A DNA stretch of 64,000 nucleotides, from positions 124,001 to 188,000 of the forward strand of contig NZ_RWIU01000006.1 in the NCBI RefSeq assembly GCF_003944765.1, in the 5' to 3' direction. How positions within the stretch are numbered: position 1 is the stretch's first letter; the number at the start of each line of letters is the position of its first letter. Positions 36,507 through 45,200 of this stretch are shown here, one piece after another. Made by a program: the position numbers and the translations under genes. The DNA comes from Hymenobacter perfusus. GTDB lineage: Bacteria > Bacteroidota > Bacteroidia > Cytophagales > Hymenobacteraceae. The notes beneath the pieces were generated by a model that saw nothing but the letters and a program-made list of their open reading frames with translations, was not told where the DNA came from and did not search any database.

Positions 36507-37133
36507 CTAACGCGCCATTTCGGCAGCTTCGGAAATAAAGAGCTGCTCCAGAAACTCCTGGTGGGTGACGGGATAGGAGAACATGGGGAAATTTTTCTCG
36601 CAGGCGAACCGCTGCTCCTCCTCGCTCACGGTGGCGGTGCAGTCGATGAGCGTGTACACCTGGTAGCCGTACTCGTAGGCCGTACGCATCGTCGATTCGA
36701 CGCAGCAGTTGGTGAGGAACCCGGCCAACGCCAACTGCGTGATGCCGCGCTGACGCAGGATAAAATCCAAGTTGGTGCTCACGAAACCATCGAGGCCGCG
36801 CTTGCCTTCTATCACGATGTCGTCGGGTTGGGGCCGGAGTACGTCCACTATTTCCGCGCCCCAGGAGCCCTGCCGGAAGGCATTACCATCGACTACGCCT
36901 TTGAGGATGCCGTAGGGCCGGGCGCTTAGCTCCCGGTAGTTTTCGGTAAAGCTGATGGGCAGATGTACGATGAGCGCGCCCGCCGTACGGGCCTGCCGGA
37001 CCAGATCTTCGGTGTGGGCCAGCATGTTGGTGTACTGCATTACCGGTTTCACCGCCTCGTGCAGAGAGCCCCCCGGCGTGGTAAAATCGTTCTGAAACTC
37101 AATCAGGATGATGGCCGTACGGGTCGGGTTCAT
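36507..37133 (-). CDS. Isochorismatase-family cysteine hydrolase
   Basis: 208 residues. Catalytic triad in expected places: Asp in LIEFQNDFTTPGG, Lys in VIEGKRGLDGFV, Cys in LAGFLTNCCVESTMRTAYEYGY. The family hydrolyses amides or isochorismate-like ethers (nicotinamidase, N-carbamoylsarcosine amidase); the substrate here is unknown. The 37134-37369 region upstream is AT-rich and holds no further gene. Confidence 0.9.
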   Translation of the reverse strand: MNPTRTAIILIEFQNDFTTPGGSLHEAVKPVMQYTNMLAHTEDLVRQARTAGALIVHLPISFTENYRELSARPYGILKGVVDGNAFRQGSWGAEIVDVLRPQPDDIVIEGKRGLDGFVSTNLDFILRQRGITQLALAGFLTNCCVESTMRTAYEYGYQVYTLIDCTATVSEEEQRFACEKNFPMFSYPVTHQEFLEQLFISEAAEMAR

Positions 37134-37369
37134 AACGAGGCGGGGTTAGGGTTACGGAATATTTCAAGGTACTGATTACCGGAATCTTACGCAAGCCCGT
37201 TTGGCCTGTGCAATGTTTCGATTGGGTTTTATCCGTATTGTGTTTTTGGGCGTAGCCAAGCCTGTACATTCAGCTACCCCACTATTTTTTCCATAGCGTA
37301 TGGAAATAGCTTCTTCTTAGCATCTACTCGAAAAGCCTGCCCTAGAATTTCAACGTAACCATATCTGCT

Positions 37370-37744
37370 ATGAGCATCTGCCTCAGGTTAGTGGCAATCC
37401 TGCTGTTAGCCCATACTACACTGCATGCACAAACCGGAGTGCCTCTATCCTCCGGCCAAGCACAACACCCAGACATTACTGCCCATAAGCCTATTCAGAT
37501 CCGGCTTATCTGCACCAGTTCTATCCGGCCCGGTAATGAGCCGCTTTGGGTGGTTGATGGCCTTCCAATCTCCGCTGAACAGATCAAAACTATCATCCCT
37601 GATAACATTAAGAAAATAGACGTTCTCCAGAATGCTCAGGCAATGGCTTTGTACGGCACCCGGGCCGCGAATGGAGCTGTACTCATTACCATGAAATCGG
37701 CCGCACATTCCCGCATTACAAAGCAGAAAAGGCCGGTCAACTGA
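37370..37744 (+). CDS. Secreted stand-alone TonB plug-like domain
   Basis: 124 residues. Signal peptide (LRLVAILLLAHTTLHAQ), then the end of a SusC-type plug: EPLWVVDGLPIS, DNIKKIDVLQNAQAMALYGT then RAANGAVLITMKSA. In full receptors this is followed by a barrel, but here the frame stops after a short basic tail. It is either a remnant or a true small periplasmic protein; paralogous free plug proteins do occur in Bacteroidota. Base composition is AT-richer than in neighbouring genes. Confidence 0.7.
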   Translation: MSICLRLVAILLLAHTTLHAQTGVPLSSGQAQHPDITAHKPIQIRLICTSSIRPGNEPLWVVDGLPISAEQIKTIIPDNIKKIDVLQNAQAMALYGTRAANGAVLITMKSAAHSRITKQKRPVN

Positions 37745-37770
37745 ACAGCCTTCTCTGTTATAGTCATTTG

Positions 37771-38313
37771 CTAAGCATCACCACCAACAGTAAATCTTAA
37801 CCACTTTTTTCGAGACAAATTGACCTCTACCAGGAAATAACAATTGCCTCCATCATATACTTGCAACCGCGTCGTTTTCCAGTCCGTGTGCATATCAGAG
37901 CAGAAGCGCTGAACCCAGACTATTTTCTCTCCAGCGACTGATATTCCCGGTATCATCTGAAGCCTATAGCTCACAATATCAATCGGGTCATTTGCCCCTC
38001 TATATTCGCCTTTGTAACCATCACTAGCATTATATGCTACAATAGCCTTTTGCACCAATGCATATACTTGGCTTATTTCTCTCTCCGTCAAGGTTGATGG
38101 CCTTGCGCCTACCAGTGAATGTGTATGCTTTTCGCTGAAAGGTAAAACAACGTATTCTCTGGCCTTTCCTTTAGGTTTTAGCAATGCCGGAGGCAAGTCA
38201 GGCTTTGTCTTCTCAACTTTTACGCGTTGATACGCTTGATTATCCACGTTCTTATTTTGGCAACTTGTCGCCAACACGAATACTAGCAGATACAGCCCGA
38301 AAGTCTTTTTCAT
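37771..38313 (-). CDS. Lipoprotein of unknown function
   Basis: 180 residues. Lipobox in KKTFGLYLLVFVLATSCQNK, with Cys18 as the likely lipidated residue. The body has LPPALLKPKGKAREYVVLPF, SDGYKGEYRGANDPIDIVSY and a C-terminal strand pattern (CYFLVEVNLSRKKWLRFTV). No family recognised. AT-rich codon use shared with the convergent plug-like gene suggests both are recent arrivals or under different constraint. Confidence 0.7.
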   Translation of the reverse strand: MKKTFGLYLLVFVLATSCQNKNVDNQAYQRVKVEKTKPDLPPALLKPKGKAREYVVLPFSEKHTHSLVGARPSTLTEREISQVYALVQKAIVAYNASDGYKGEYRGANDPIDIVSYRLQMIPGISVAGEKIVWVQRFCSDMHTDWKTTRLQVYDGGNCYFLVEVNLSRKKWLRFTVGGDA

Positions 38314-38391
38314 TTCCCGTTTTTTCCGAAAGCAAACGGCAGCTTTCCGAAAGAAAGCTGCCGTTGTAAACTAAGCAAAGAATATCAGCTC

Positions 38392-39960
38392 CTACCCTTT
38401 CGGGCTGAGCACGACGTACGGGATGATGCATTCCTCCAGGGAGATGCCGCCGTGCTGGAACGTGTCCTTGTAGTAGTTCACGTAGTAGTTGTAGTTGTTG
38501 GGGTAGGCGAAGAAGTAGTCGCCAACGGTGAAGACGTAGGCGGTGCTCACGTTTTCGCGGGGCAGGAAGATGCGCTCCGGCTTGCGCACGGTGTACACGT
38601 CGCGGGAGTCATCGAAGCCCAGGTTTTTGCCGTGCTTGTAGCGCAGGTTGGTGTTCGTGTTCCGGTCGCCCACAATCTTGTAGGGCCGCTTCACCCGGAT
38701 GGTGCCGTGGTCGGTGGTGATGATGAGCTTGCCTTTGCGCTCCGAAATCTGCTGGAGCATTTCGTACAGCGGCGAGTGCAAAAACCACGACTTAGTGATG
38801 CTGCGATACGCCGATTCATCGGCCGCCAGCTCCCGGATCATGGCCATATCGGTGCGGGCGTGCGAGAGCATGTCCACGAAGTTATAGACGATGACGTTGC
38901 ACTTGTAATTGTTGTGCAGGTTAGCCATTTTACCCAGCAAGTCCTTGCCAGCCTGCAGGTTGGTTACCTTGTGGTAGCTGAACTTATGCTTCTGGTTGGC
39001 CTTCTGGAACATGATTTCCATGAACTCGGCCTCGTGCATGTTCTTGCCCTCGTCGTCGTCGTCCCACACCCACAGGTTGGGGTATTTCTTCTGGATTTCG
39101 CCTGGCATCATGCCCGAGAAGATGGCGTTCCGGGCGTAGGCCGTGGTAGTGGGCAGAATGCTGTAGTAGGTTTCCTCGGAGTCTACCGTGAACAGCTCGG
39201 CAATGATGGGCTCCAGCACCTTCCACTGGTCGTAGCGCAGGTTATCGATGAGCAGGAAGTACACGGGCGTGTCGCCGGTATCCTTCAGCATTGGGAACAC
39301 GCGCTTCGCAAACAGTTCGTGCGACATGAGCGGGGCTTCCTTGTCGTCGCCGTTCACCCAGTCCTCGTAGTTCTCCGTGATGAAGCGGCCGAAGTAGGTG
39401 TTGGCTTCGTCCTTCTGCATGTTGAAGACCTCGGCCATGCTCTTGCCTTCCGTCTCGTTGATTTCCAGCTCCCAGTACACCAGCTTCTTGTACACATCGG
39501 CCCACTCGGAGGCCGAAAGGCGGTCGGAGAGCTGCATGCCCAGCTGGCGGAAGTCGCGCTGGTAGCCGGAGTTGGTGGCTTCGCTCACGAGGCGCTTGTT
39601 GTCCAGCACCTTTTTCACGGCCAGCAGAATCTGGTTCGGATTAACCGGCTTGATGAGGTAATCGGCAATTTTAGCGCCGATGGCCGATTCCATAATGTGC
39701 TCCTCCTCGCTCTTGGTAATCATCACCACGGGCACAGTGGGGCGCAGGGCCTTGATTTCGGTGAGGGTTTCCAGGCCGGTCAGGCCAGGCATGTTCTCAT
39801 CCAGGAACACGATATCGTAGGTCTTCTCCTGGATTTCCTCAATGGCATCGGTGCCGGAATTCACGCCGGTTACGTCGTAGCCTTTGTCTTTGAGAAACAG
39901 AATGTGGGGTTTCAGCAGGTCGATTTCGTCATCGGCCCAGAGTATGCTGTATTGTTGCAT
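38392..39960 (-). CDS. porX: PorX, response regulator with PglZ/alkaline-phosphatase-fold effector
   Basis: 522 residues. Receiver domain at residues 1-120: acidic pocket ADDE near residue 9, D54 in IVFLDENMPGL, lysine in IKPVNP. A linker helix region follows, then an alkaline-phosphatase-superfamily (PglZ) domain with YFLLIDNLRYDQWKVLEPI, SILPTTTAYARNAIFSG (metal-bound Thr), LIITTDHGTIRVKRP and a C-terminal EECIIPYVVLSP. PorX works with the kinase PorY (not in this window) to control the type IX secretion system. ATG 39960 chosen because it starts the receiver fold. Confidence 0.95.
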   Translation of the reverse strand: MQQYSILWADDEIDLLKPHILFLKDKGYDVTGVNSGTDAIEEIQEKTYDIVFLDENMPGLTGLETLTEIKALRPTVPVVMITKSEEEHIMESAIGAKIADYLIKPVNPNQILLAVKKVLDNKRLVSEATNSGYQRDFRQLGMQLSDRLSASEWADVYKKLVYWELEINETEGKSMAEVFNMQKDEANTYFGRFITENYEDWVNGDDKEAPLMSHELFAKRVFPMLKDTGDTPVYFLLIDNLRYDQWKVLEPIIAELFTVDSEETYYSILPTTTAYARNAIFSGMMPGEIQKKYPNLWVWDDDDEGKNMHEAEFMEIMFQKANQKHKFSYHKVTNLQAGKDLLGKMANLHNNYKCNVIVYNFVDMLSHARTDMAMIRELAADESAYRSITKSWFLHSPLYEMLQQISERKGKLIITTDHGTIRVKRPYKIVGDRNTNTNLRYKHGKNLGFDDSRDVYTVRKPERIFLPRENVSTAYVFTVGDYFFAYPNNYNYYVNYYKDTFQHGGISLEECIIPYVVLSPKG

Positions 39961-40311
39961 AGGGGGGACTTGGGGTGTAGCGCCGGGCAATGGCCCGACG
40001 AGTCAGTAAACGTACTCTACGAAACGCAGGCAGCCGCACTTGCGCACTGGATACCGGCCCGGGGCCACAGGTTGCAACTGAAGTTTCGTAAGTAGCTTTA
40101 CTCCCAATCCGTGGTTTTTGATTTAAAAAATTCTGCTTCTGCTATACTTTCCTCTCAACCCGACGGTAAAGTAGCCGAAAATTGTTGACACCGGCGGCCC
40201 GGCGCGGCCTCAGGCGGTAGCTATGCACAGCAGTAACAACACTAAAACCACTTTCCCGTTCCTTTCCGCCAGACTCCGGATGCTTCCCGGGTCTTGGCTT
40301 CTCTCCTTCGC

Positions 40312-41541
40312 ATGAACAAAAAGAAAATCTTCAACGACCCGGTATATGGCTTTGTCACCATCCCGACGGAGTTGTTGTTTGACCTGATTGAGCACACGTA
40401 CTTCCAGCGCCTGCGCCGCATTCAGCAGCTGGGCCTCACCATGTTTGTGTACCCGGGAGCTTTGCACACGCGCTTTCACCACGCCCTGGGTGCCATGCAC
40501 CTGATGACGCTGGCTTTGCGCACGCTCAAGGACAAAGGCGTGAAGATTTCGGCCCGGGAAGGCGAAGCGGCTATGGCCGCTATCCTGCTCCACGATATCG
40601 GCCACGGGCCTCTGTCTCATGCTTTGGAGCGCAGTATCTTCGATGATGTGCATCACGAGGCCATCAGCCTGCACCTGATGCGCAAACTCAACGCCCAGTT
40701 TGGCGGGGCGCTGGATTTGGCCATTGCCATCTTCGAAGGCACTTATGACCGGCCGTTTTTCCACCAGCTCGTGAGCAGCCAGTTGGATATGGACCGCCTC
40801 GACTACCTTAACCGCGACTCGTTTTACACCGGCGTGCAGGAAGGCCGCCCCGGGGCCGACCGCCTCATTAAAATGCTGACCGTGGTGGACGAGCGGCTGG
40901 TGCTGGAGGAAAAGGCCGTGTACAGCATTGAGAACTTTCTGGTGAGCCGGCGGCTGATGTACTGGCAGGTATACCTGCACAAAACCGTTACCTCAGCCGA
41001 GCAGATGGTGATTCGCATTATGCAGCGGGCCCGGGACCTGGTGCGGGCCGGTGTGCAGGTGCCGGCAGCTCCCAACCTGCACTTCTTTCTCTCGCGCAAC
41101 GTGAAGCAGCGGGAGTTCGAGCAGGACGACCAGATTCTGCGCCGTTTCACCCGTCTGGACGACACCGACGTGTGGGGAGCCGTGAAACTCTGGGCCGACC
41201 ACCCCGATAAAGTACTCAATTACCTGGCCCAAAGCCTGCTCGACCGGCATCTATTTAAAATCACCCTCCAGACTGAGCCCTTCGACGACGAATTTCAGTT
41301 GGGCATCGTGGACCTGATTGCCGAGCACTTCAAGCTGCCGGCCCACGACGCGGCCCAGCTCATGCTCACCGGCCGCATCAGCAACAACGCTTACGACGCC
41401 GACGGCCAGGACCCGATTGACGTGCTTACCAAAAGCGGCCGGGTGGTGAACGTGGCAGAGGCATCGGACCTGCCTAACATCCGCGCCATCAGCCAACGCG
41501 TGGAAAAGCACTACATCTGCTACCCCAAGGAGATTTTGTAA
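40312..41541 (+). CDS. HD-domain phosphohydrolase
   Basis: 409 residues. HD metal-site motifs: HTRFHHALGAMHL (first His) and AAILLHDIGHGPLSHALE (HD), plus a later Asp in VSSQLDMDRLDYLNRDS, as in dNTP triphosphohydrolase/SAMHD1-like proteins. Substrate untested. It is upstream of lpxD in the same orientation, a common order in Bacteroidota, and is separated from it by a heptamer-armed spacer. ATG 40312 gives a family-like start (MNKKKIFNDPVYGFV). Confidence 0.9.
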   Translation: MNKKKIFNDPVYGFVTIPTELLFDLIEHTYFQRLRRIQQLGLTMFVYPGALHTRFHHALGAMHLMTLALRTLKDKGVKISAREGEAAMAAILLHDIGHGPLSHALERSIFDDVHHEAISLHLMRKLNAQFGGALDLAIAIFEGTYDRPFFHQLVSSQLDMDRLDYLNRDSFYTGVQEGRPGADRLIKMLTVVDERLVLEEKAVYSIENFLVSRRLMYWQVYLHKTVTSAEQMVIRIMQRARDLVRAGVQVPAAPNLHFFLSRNVKQREFEQDDQILRRFTRLDDTDVWGAVKLWADHPDKVLNYLAQSLLDRHLFKITLQTEPFDDEFQLGIVDLIAEHFKLPAHDAAQLMLTGRISNNAYDADGQDPIDVLTKSGRVVNVAEASDLPNIRAISQRVEKHYICYPKEIL

Positions 41542-41648
41542 TGGTTTTTGGTGGCTGGTTTTTGGTTTCTGGCTTCGTTCTGACGGATAGCCAGATGCCG
41601 TAAACTACAGCCCCATCCAGCTACCAAAAACTAAAAACCAAAAACCAA
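41542..41648 (+). repeat. Heptamer-armed spacer between the HD gene and lpxD
   Basis: First arm directly after the stop: GGTTTTT, GGTGGCT, GGTTTTT, GGTTTCT, GG. Second arm 41618-41648, inverted: GGTAGCT, AGTTTTT, GGTTTTT, GGTTTTT when read on the minus strand. Between them a 45-base unique loop. Confidence 0.8.
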
Positions 41649-41652
41649 CTCT

Positions 41653-41660
41653 TACTTTTG
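41653..41660 (+). promoter_or_regulatory. Putative -7 box of lpxD
   Basis: TACTTTTG, with the lpxD ATG only four bases downstream; if used, the transcript would be leaderless or start inside the gene. It may be chance. Confidence 0.4.
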
Positions 41661-41664
41661 CCCG

Positions 41665-42705
41665 ATGGAATTTACCGTAGGCCAGATAGCAGAAGTTCTG
41701 CACGGAGCAGTAGAAGGCGACGCCACTCAGCGCATTGACCGACTTGCCAAGATTGAAGAGGGCCAGGCCGGCTCCCTGTCGTTTCTGGCCAACCTCAAGT
41801 ACGAGCACCACCTCTACACCACCGGGGCCACGGCCGTCATTGTGAGCCGCACCCTGGAGCTGCGCCAGCCCACATCAGCGGCCCTTATTCGGGTTGATGA
41901 CCCATACACCAGCTTTACCACGCTTCTGGAGTTCTACCAGCAAGCCACCCGCACAGGCAAGCGCGGCGTAGAGGAACCGGCCTACATGGCCGCCAGTGCC
42001 CGCATCGGCGAGAACCATTACCGGGGCGCGTTTTCCTACATCGGCGAGAACTGCGAAATCGGGCAGGACGTGGTAATTTTCCCCCACGTGTTCATCGGTG
42101 ACCGGGTGAAAATCGGGGACGGCACAATTTTGTACGCCGGAGCGAAAGTGTACGCCGAAACCGTCATCGGCAGCCGCTGCACCATCCATGCCGGGGCCGT
42201 CATCGGCTCCGACGGTTTCGGCTTTGCGCCCCAGCCCGACGGCTCTTACCGCACCATCCCGCAGATTGGCAATGTGGTGCTGGAAGACAACGTGAGCGTG
42301 GGCGCCAACGCCACCATCGACTGCGCTACTATGGGCTCCACCATCATCCGGGAAGGCGCCAAAGTGGACAACCTCGTGCAGATTGCCCACAACGTGGAAA
42401 TCGGCCGCCACACGGTAGTAGCGGCCCAGACGGGCATTTCGGGCTCCACCAAAATTGGGGACTTCTGCGTGCTGGCCGGCCAGACGGGCATTGCCGGGCA
42501 CCTGAGCCTGGCCAACCGCACCACCGTTACGGCGCAGTCGGGCGTGGGCAAATCCATCAAGGAGGAAGGCATTCTGCTGCAGGGCTCCCCCGCCTTCATG
42601 CTGCGCGACAGTCTGCGCGCCAACGCCATCTTCCGCCACCTGCCCGAGGTAGAGCGCCGCCTCACCCAACTGGAACGCAACCAAAGCGCAACGGAAAAGC
42701 CCTAG
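41665..42705 (+). CDS. lpxD: UDP-3-O-acylglucosamine N-acyltransferase
   Basis: 346 residues. Third step of lipid A synthesis. N-terminal uridine-binding domain (FTVGQIAEVLHGAVEGDATQ, LSFLANLKYEHHLYTT), then a left-handed beta helix of hexapeptide repeats (IGENCEIGQDVVIFPHV onward) with the catalytic His in IAHNVEIGRHTVV-type turns, and a C-terminal helix that contacts ACP. Followed by a heptamer-armed spacer and lpxC-fabZ. Confidence 0.96.
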   Translation: MEFTVGQIAEVLHGAVEGDATQRIDRLAKIEEGQAGSLSFLANLKYEHHLYTTGATAVIVSRTLELRQPTSAALIRVDDPYTSFTTLLEFYQQATRTGKRGVEEPAYMAASARIGENHYRGAFSYIGENCEIGQDVVIFPHVFIGDRVKIGDGTILYAGAKVYAETVIGSRCTIHAGAVIGSDGFGFAPQPDGSYRTIPQIGNVVLEDNVSVGANATIDCATMGSTIIREGAKVDNLVQIAHNVEIGRHTVVAAQTGISGSTKIGDFCVLAGQTGIAGHLSLANRTTVTAQSGVGKSIKEEGILLQGSPAFMLRDSLRANAIFRHLPEVERRLTQLERNQSATEKP

Positions 42706-42722
42706 CTTTGCAGTCTATTTGA

Positions 42723-42813
42723 GTTGCCGGTTGCCCGTTGTCAGTTGTTGGGGCCCATCTTGTTTTCGATGGCCTGATAACTGACAACGGGCAACTGGCA
42801 ACGGACAACTCAG
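42723..42813 (+). repeat. Heptamer-armed spacer between lpxD and lpxC-fabZ
   Basis: First arm GTTGCCG, GTTGCCC, GTTGTCA, GTTGTTG; apex pairing GGCCCATC/GATGGCC; second arm AACTGAC, AACGGGC, AACTGGC, AACGGAC, AACTCAG, which ends three bases before the next ATG. The arms are largely complementary. Confidence 0.8.
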
Positions 42814-42816
42814 AAA

Positions 42817-44208
42817 ATGAACGACAAGCAACATACCATCAAGGCCCCCGTCACGGTGAGCGGCATTGGGCTGCACACGGGCGTACAGGCCACCATGACG
42901 TTCTGCCCCGCTCCCATCAACCACGGCTACAAGTTTCAGCGCGTGGATTTGCCCGGCCAGCCCATTGTGGATGCCGACGTGGACAACGTGGTGGACCTTT
43001 CCCGCGGCACTACCATTGAGCAGAACGGGGCCCGCGTGAATACCGTGGAGCACACGCTGGCGGCCCTGGTGGGTCTGCAGCTTGATAACATCCTGATTCA
43101 GCTGGACGGCCCGGAGCCCCCCATTATGGATGGCAGCAGCTACGAATTCATCAAGCCCCTGATGGAAGCGGGCCTGCAGGAGCAGAACGCGCTGCGCAAC
43201 TACTTCGAGATACCCGACGAAATCCGCTACGTGGACAACGCCCGGGCCGTGGAAATTGCCGGTCTGCCGCTAAACTCCTACCGCCTCACGGTGATGGTGG
43301 ACTACAACTCGCCTGTCCTGGGCTCCCAACACGCCTCCCTCACCCACATCGACCAGTTTACCACCGAAATTGCCTCCTCCCGCACATTCTGCTTTCTGCA
43401 CGAACTGGAGGCCCTCTACAAGTCGAACCTGATTAAGGGTGGTGATTTGAGCAACGCCATTGTAGTGGTAGACCGCGTGGTGAGCGACGAGGAGCTGGAC
43501 GAGCTGGCCACCATGCTGGGCAAGCCCAAAGTGGCCGTGAAGAAGGAAGGCATCCTTAACAACGTGGACCTGCGCTACAAAAACGAGCCCGCCCGCCACA
43601 AACTCCTCGACCTAGTAGGCGACCTGGCCCTGGTAGGCCGCCCCCTGAAAGGCCAGATTCTGGCGGCCCGCCCCGGCCACGCGGCCAACGTGGCGTTTGC
43701 CAAGCGCATCAAGAAGAAGATGATGGAGGCCCACACCAGCCCGGTGCCAGCCTACGACCCGGCCCGGGAGCCGGTGATGGACATCAACAAGATTGCCGCC
43801 ACCCTGCCTCACCGCTACCCCTTTCTGCTCATCGACAAGATCATTCATCTTGACGCCACCACCGTAACGGGCGTGAAGAATGTGACCTTCAACGAGCAGT
43901 TTTTCACCGGTCACTTCCCCGGCAACCCCGTCATGCCCGGCGTCCTGCAGATTGAGGCCATGGCCCAGACCGGCGGTATTCTGGTACTGAGCACCGTGCC
44001 CGATCCGGAGAATTACTGGACCTATTTTCTGGGAATCGAAAACTGCCGCTTCCGTCGGATGGTTAAACCCGGCGACACGATTCTGTTCAAATGCGAGCTG
44101 ACTGCCCCCATCAAGCGGGGCATCGCCAAAATGAGCGGCAAGGCCTACGTGAATGGCAAAGTGGTCATGGAAGCCGAAATGTCGGCCAGCATCGTGAAGA
44201 AGAATTAA
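42817..44208 (+). CDS. lpxC/fabZ: Bifunctional LpxC-FabZ
   Basis: 463 residues, a fusion usual for Bacteroidota. Residues 1-300 are UDP-3-O-acyl-N-acetylglucosamine deacetylase: SGIGLHTGVQATMTF, zinc His in NTVEHTLAALVGLQL, substrate loop PPIMDGSSYEFI and zinc site HKLLDLVGDLALVGRPLKG. Residues 310-463 are (3R)-hydroxyacyl-ACP dehydratase: LPHRYPFLLIDKIIHLD with catalytic His, FFTGHFPGNPVMPGVLQIEA with catalytic Glu region. It links lipid A and fatty-acid synthesis at their shared substrate. The stop codon (AAT TAA) is the first word of the next heptamer array. Confidence 0.97.
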   Translation: MNDKQHTIKAPVTVSGIGLHTGVQATMTFCPAPINHGYKFQRVDLPGQPIVDADVDNVVDLSRGTTIEQNGARVNTVEHTLAALVGLQLDNILIQLDGPEPPIMDGSSYEFIKPLMEAGLQEQNALRNYFEIPDEIRYVDNARAVEIAGLPLNSYRLTVMVDYNSPVLGSQHASLTHIDQFTTEIASSRTFCFLHELEALYKSNLIKGGDLSNAIVVVDRVVSDEELDELATMLGKPKVAVKKEGILNNVDLRYKNEPARHKLLDLVGDLALVGRPLKGQILAARPGHAANVAFAKRIKKKMMEAHTSPVPAYDPAREPVMDINKIAATLPHRYPFLLIDKIIHLDATTVTGVKNVTFNEQFFTGHFPGNPVMPGVLQIEAMAQTGGILVLSTVPDPENYWTYFLGIENCRFRRMVKPGDTILFKCELTAPIKRGIAKMSGKAYVNGKVVMEAEMSASIVKKN

Positions 44209-44302
44209 GAATTAAAAATGAAGAATTAAAAATGGCTGTTCTCTTCTTCCTGCACACGCCACCTTCTTCAATTCTTAATTTTTAATTCTCAATTTTTAAT
44301 TG
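44203..44302 (+). repeat. Heptamer-armed spacer between lpxC-fabZ and lpxA
   Basis: First arm AATTAAG, AATTAAA, AATGAAG, AATTAAA, AATGGC starts with the last codon and stop. Second arm from 44261 is inverted (AATTAAA, AATTGAG, AATTAAA, AATTAAG, AATTGAA on the minus strand) and ends about six bases before lpxA. Confidence 0.85.
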
Positions 44303-44308
44303 ACAAGA

Positions 44309-45109
44309 ATGAACCAGCCGCTCGCCTATATTCACCCCGAAGCCAAGATTGCCCAGAACGTGGTAGTGGAACCCTTCACGACCATCGACAAGGATGTGGA
44401 AATCGGGGAAGGCACCTGGATTGGGCCCAACGTCACGATTATGGCGGGGGCGCGCATTGGCAAAAACTGCAAGATTTTCCCGGGGGCCGTTATTGCGGCT
44501 CAGCCCCAGGACCTCAAGTTTGCCGGCGAACGAACCACCGTGCATATCGGCGACAACACCGTGATTCGGGAGTGCGTGACGGTGAACCGTGGCACCGTGG
44601 ATAAGCTCAAGACCGTGGTAGGTGCCAATTGCCTGCTGATGGCCTACGTGCACGTGGCCCACGACTGCGTGATTGGCAATAACTGTATCCTGGCCAATAC
44701 GGTGCAGGTGGCGGGCCACGTCGAAATCGGGGATTTTGCCATTGTGGGAGGCTCCTCGGCCATTCACCAGTTTGTGCGGGTCGGGCAGCACGCCATGATT
44801 TCGGGGGGCTCCCTCATCCGGAAGGATGTGCCGCCCTTCGTGAAGGCCGGCCGCGAGCCGCTGACCTATGTGGGCATCAACAGCATCGGGCTACGCCGCC
44901 GGGGGTTCTCGGATCAGAAGATTGCCGAAATTCAGCAGCTCTACCGCCTGCTGTTCCTGAGCGGCCTCAACAACGCCGCCGCCCTCGACCAGATTGAGCT
45001 GGAGCTGGCCCCTTCGCCGGAGCGCGACGAGGTCGTGAACTTCATCCGCAACTCTGGCCGCGGCGTCATCAAAGGCTACTCCCGCAACACCAGCGCCAGC
45101 GGAGAGTAG
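44309..45109 (+). CDS. lpxA: UDP-N-acetylglucosamine acyltransferase
   Basis: 266 residues. First committed acyl transfer of lipid A. Left-handed beta helix of hexapeptides (IAQNVVVEPFTTIDKDVEIG onward), catalytic His in MAYVHVAHDCVIGNN, and the C-terminal helical domain after GINSIGLRRRGFS. Start ATG 44309 (MNQPLAYIHPEAKIA) lies close to the second arm of the repeat spacer. Confidence 0.96.
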   Translation: MNQPLAYIHPEAKIAQNVVVEPFTTIDKDVEIGEGTWIGPNVTIMAGARIGKNCKIFPGAVIAAQPQDLKFAGERTTVHIGDNTVIRECVTVNRGTVDKLKTVVGANCLLMAYVHVAHDCVIGNNCILANTVQVAGHVEIGDFAIVGGSSAIHQFVRVGQHAMISGGSLIRKDVPPFVKAGREPLTYVGINSIGLRRRGFSDQKIAEIQQLYRLLFLSGLNNAAALDQIELELAPSPERDEVVNFIRNSGRGVIKGYSRNTSASGE

Positions 45110-45114
45110 TTTGT

Positions 45115-45180
45115 AGAAGTGAGAAGTGAGACTGTTGTTCGGGCTTGTGCTCATGAACGAAAGTCTCACTTCTCACTTCT
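45115..45180 (+). repeat. Heptamer-armed spacer between lpxA and the ABC gene
   Basis: Perfect 19-bp inverted repeat: AGAAGTGAGAAGTGAGACT at 45115-45133 and its complement at 45162-45180. Each arm is AGAAGTG, AGAAGTG, AGACT. It begins six bases after the lpxA stop. Confidence 0.9.
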
Positions 45181-45200
45181 CATTATCTAAGGTCTGAACA

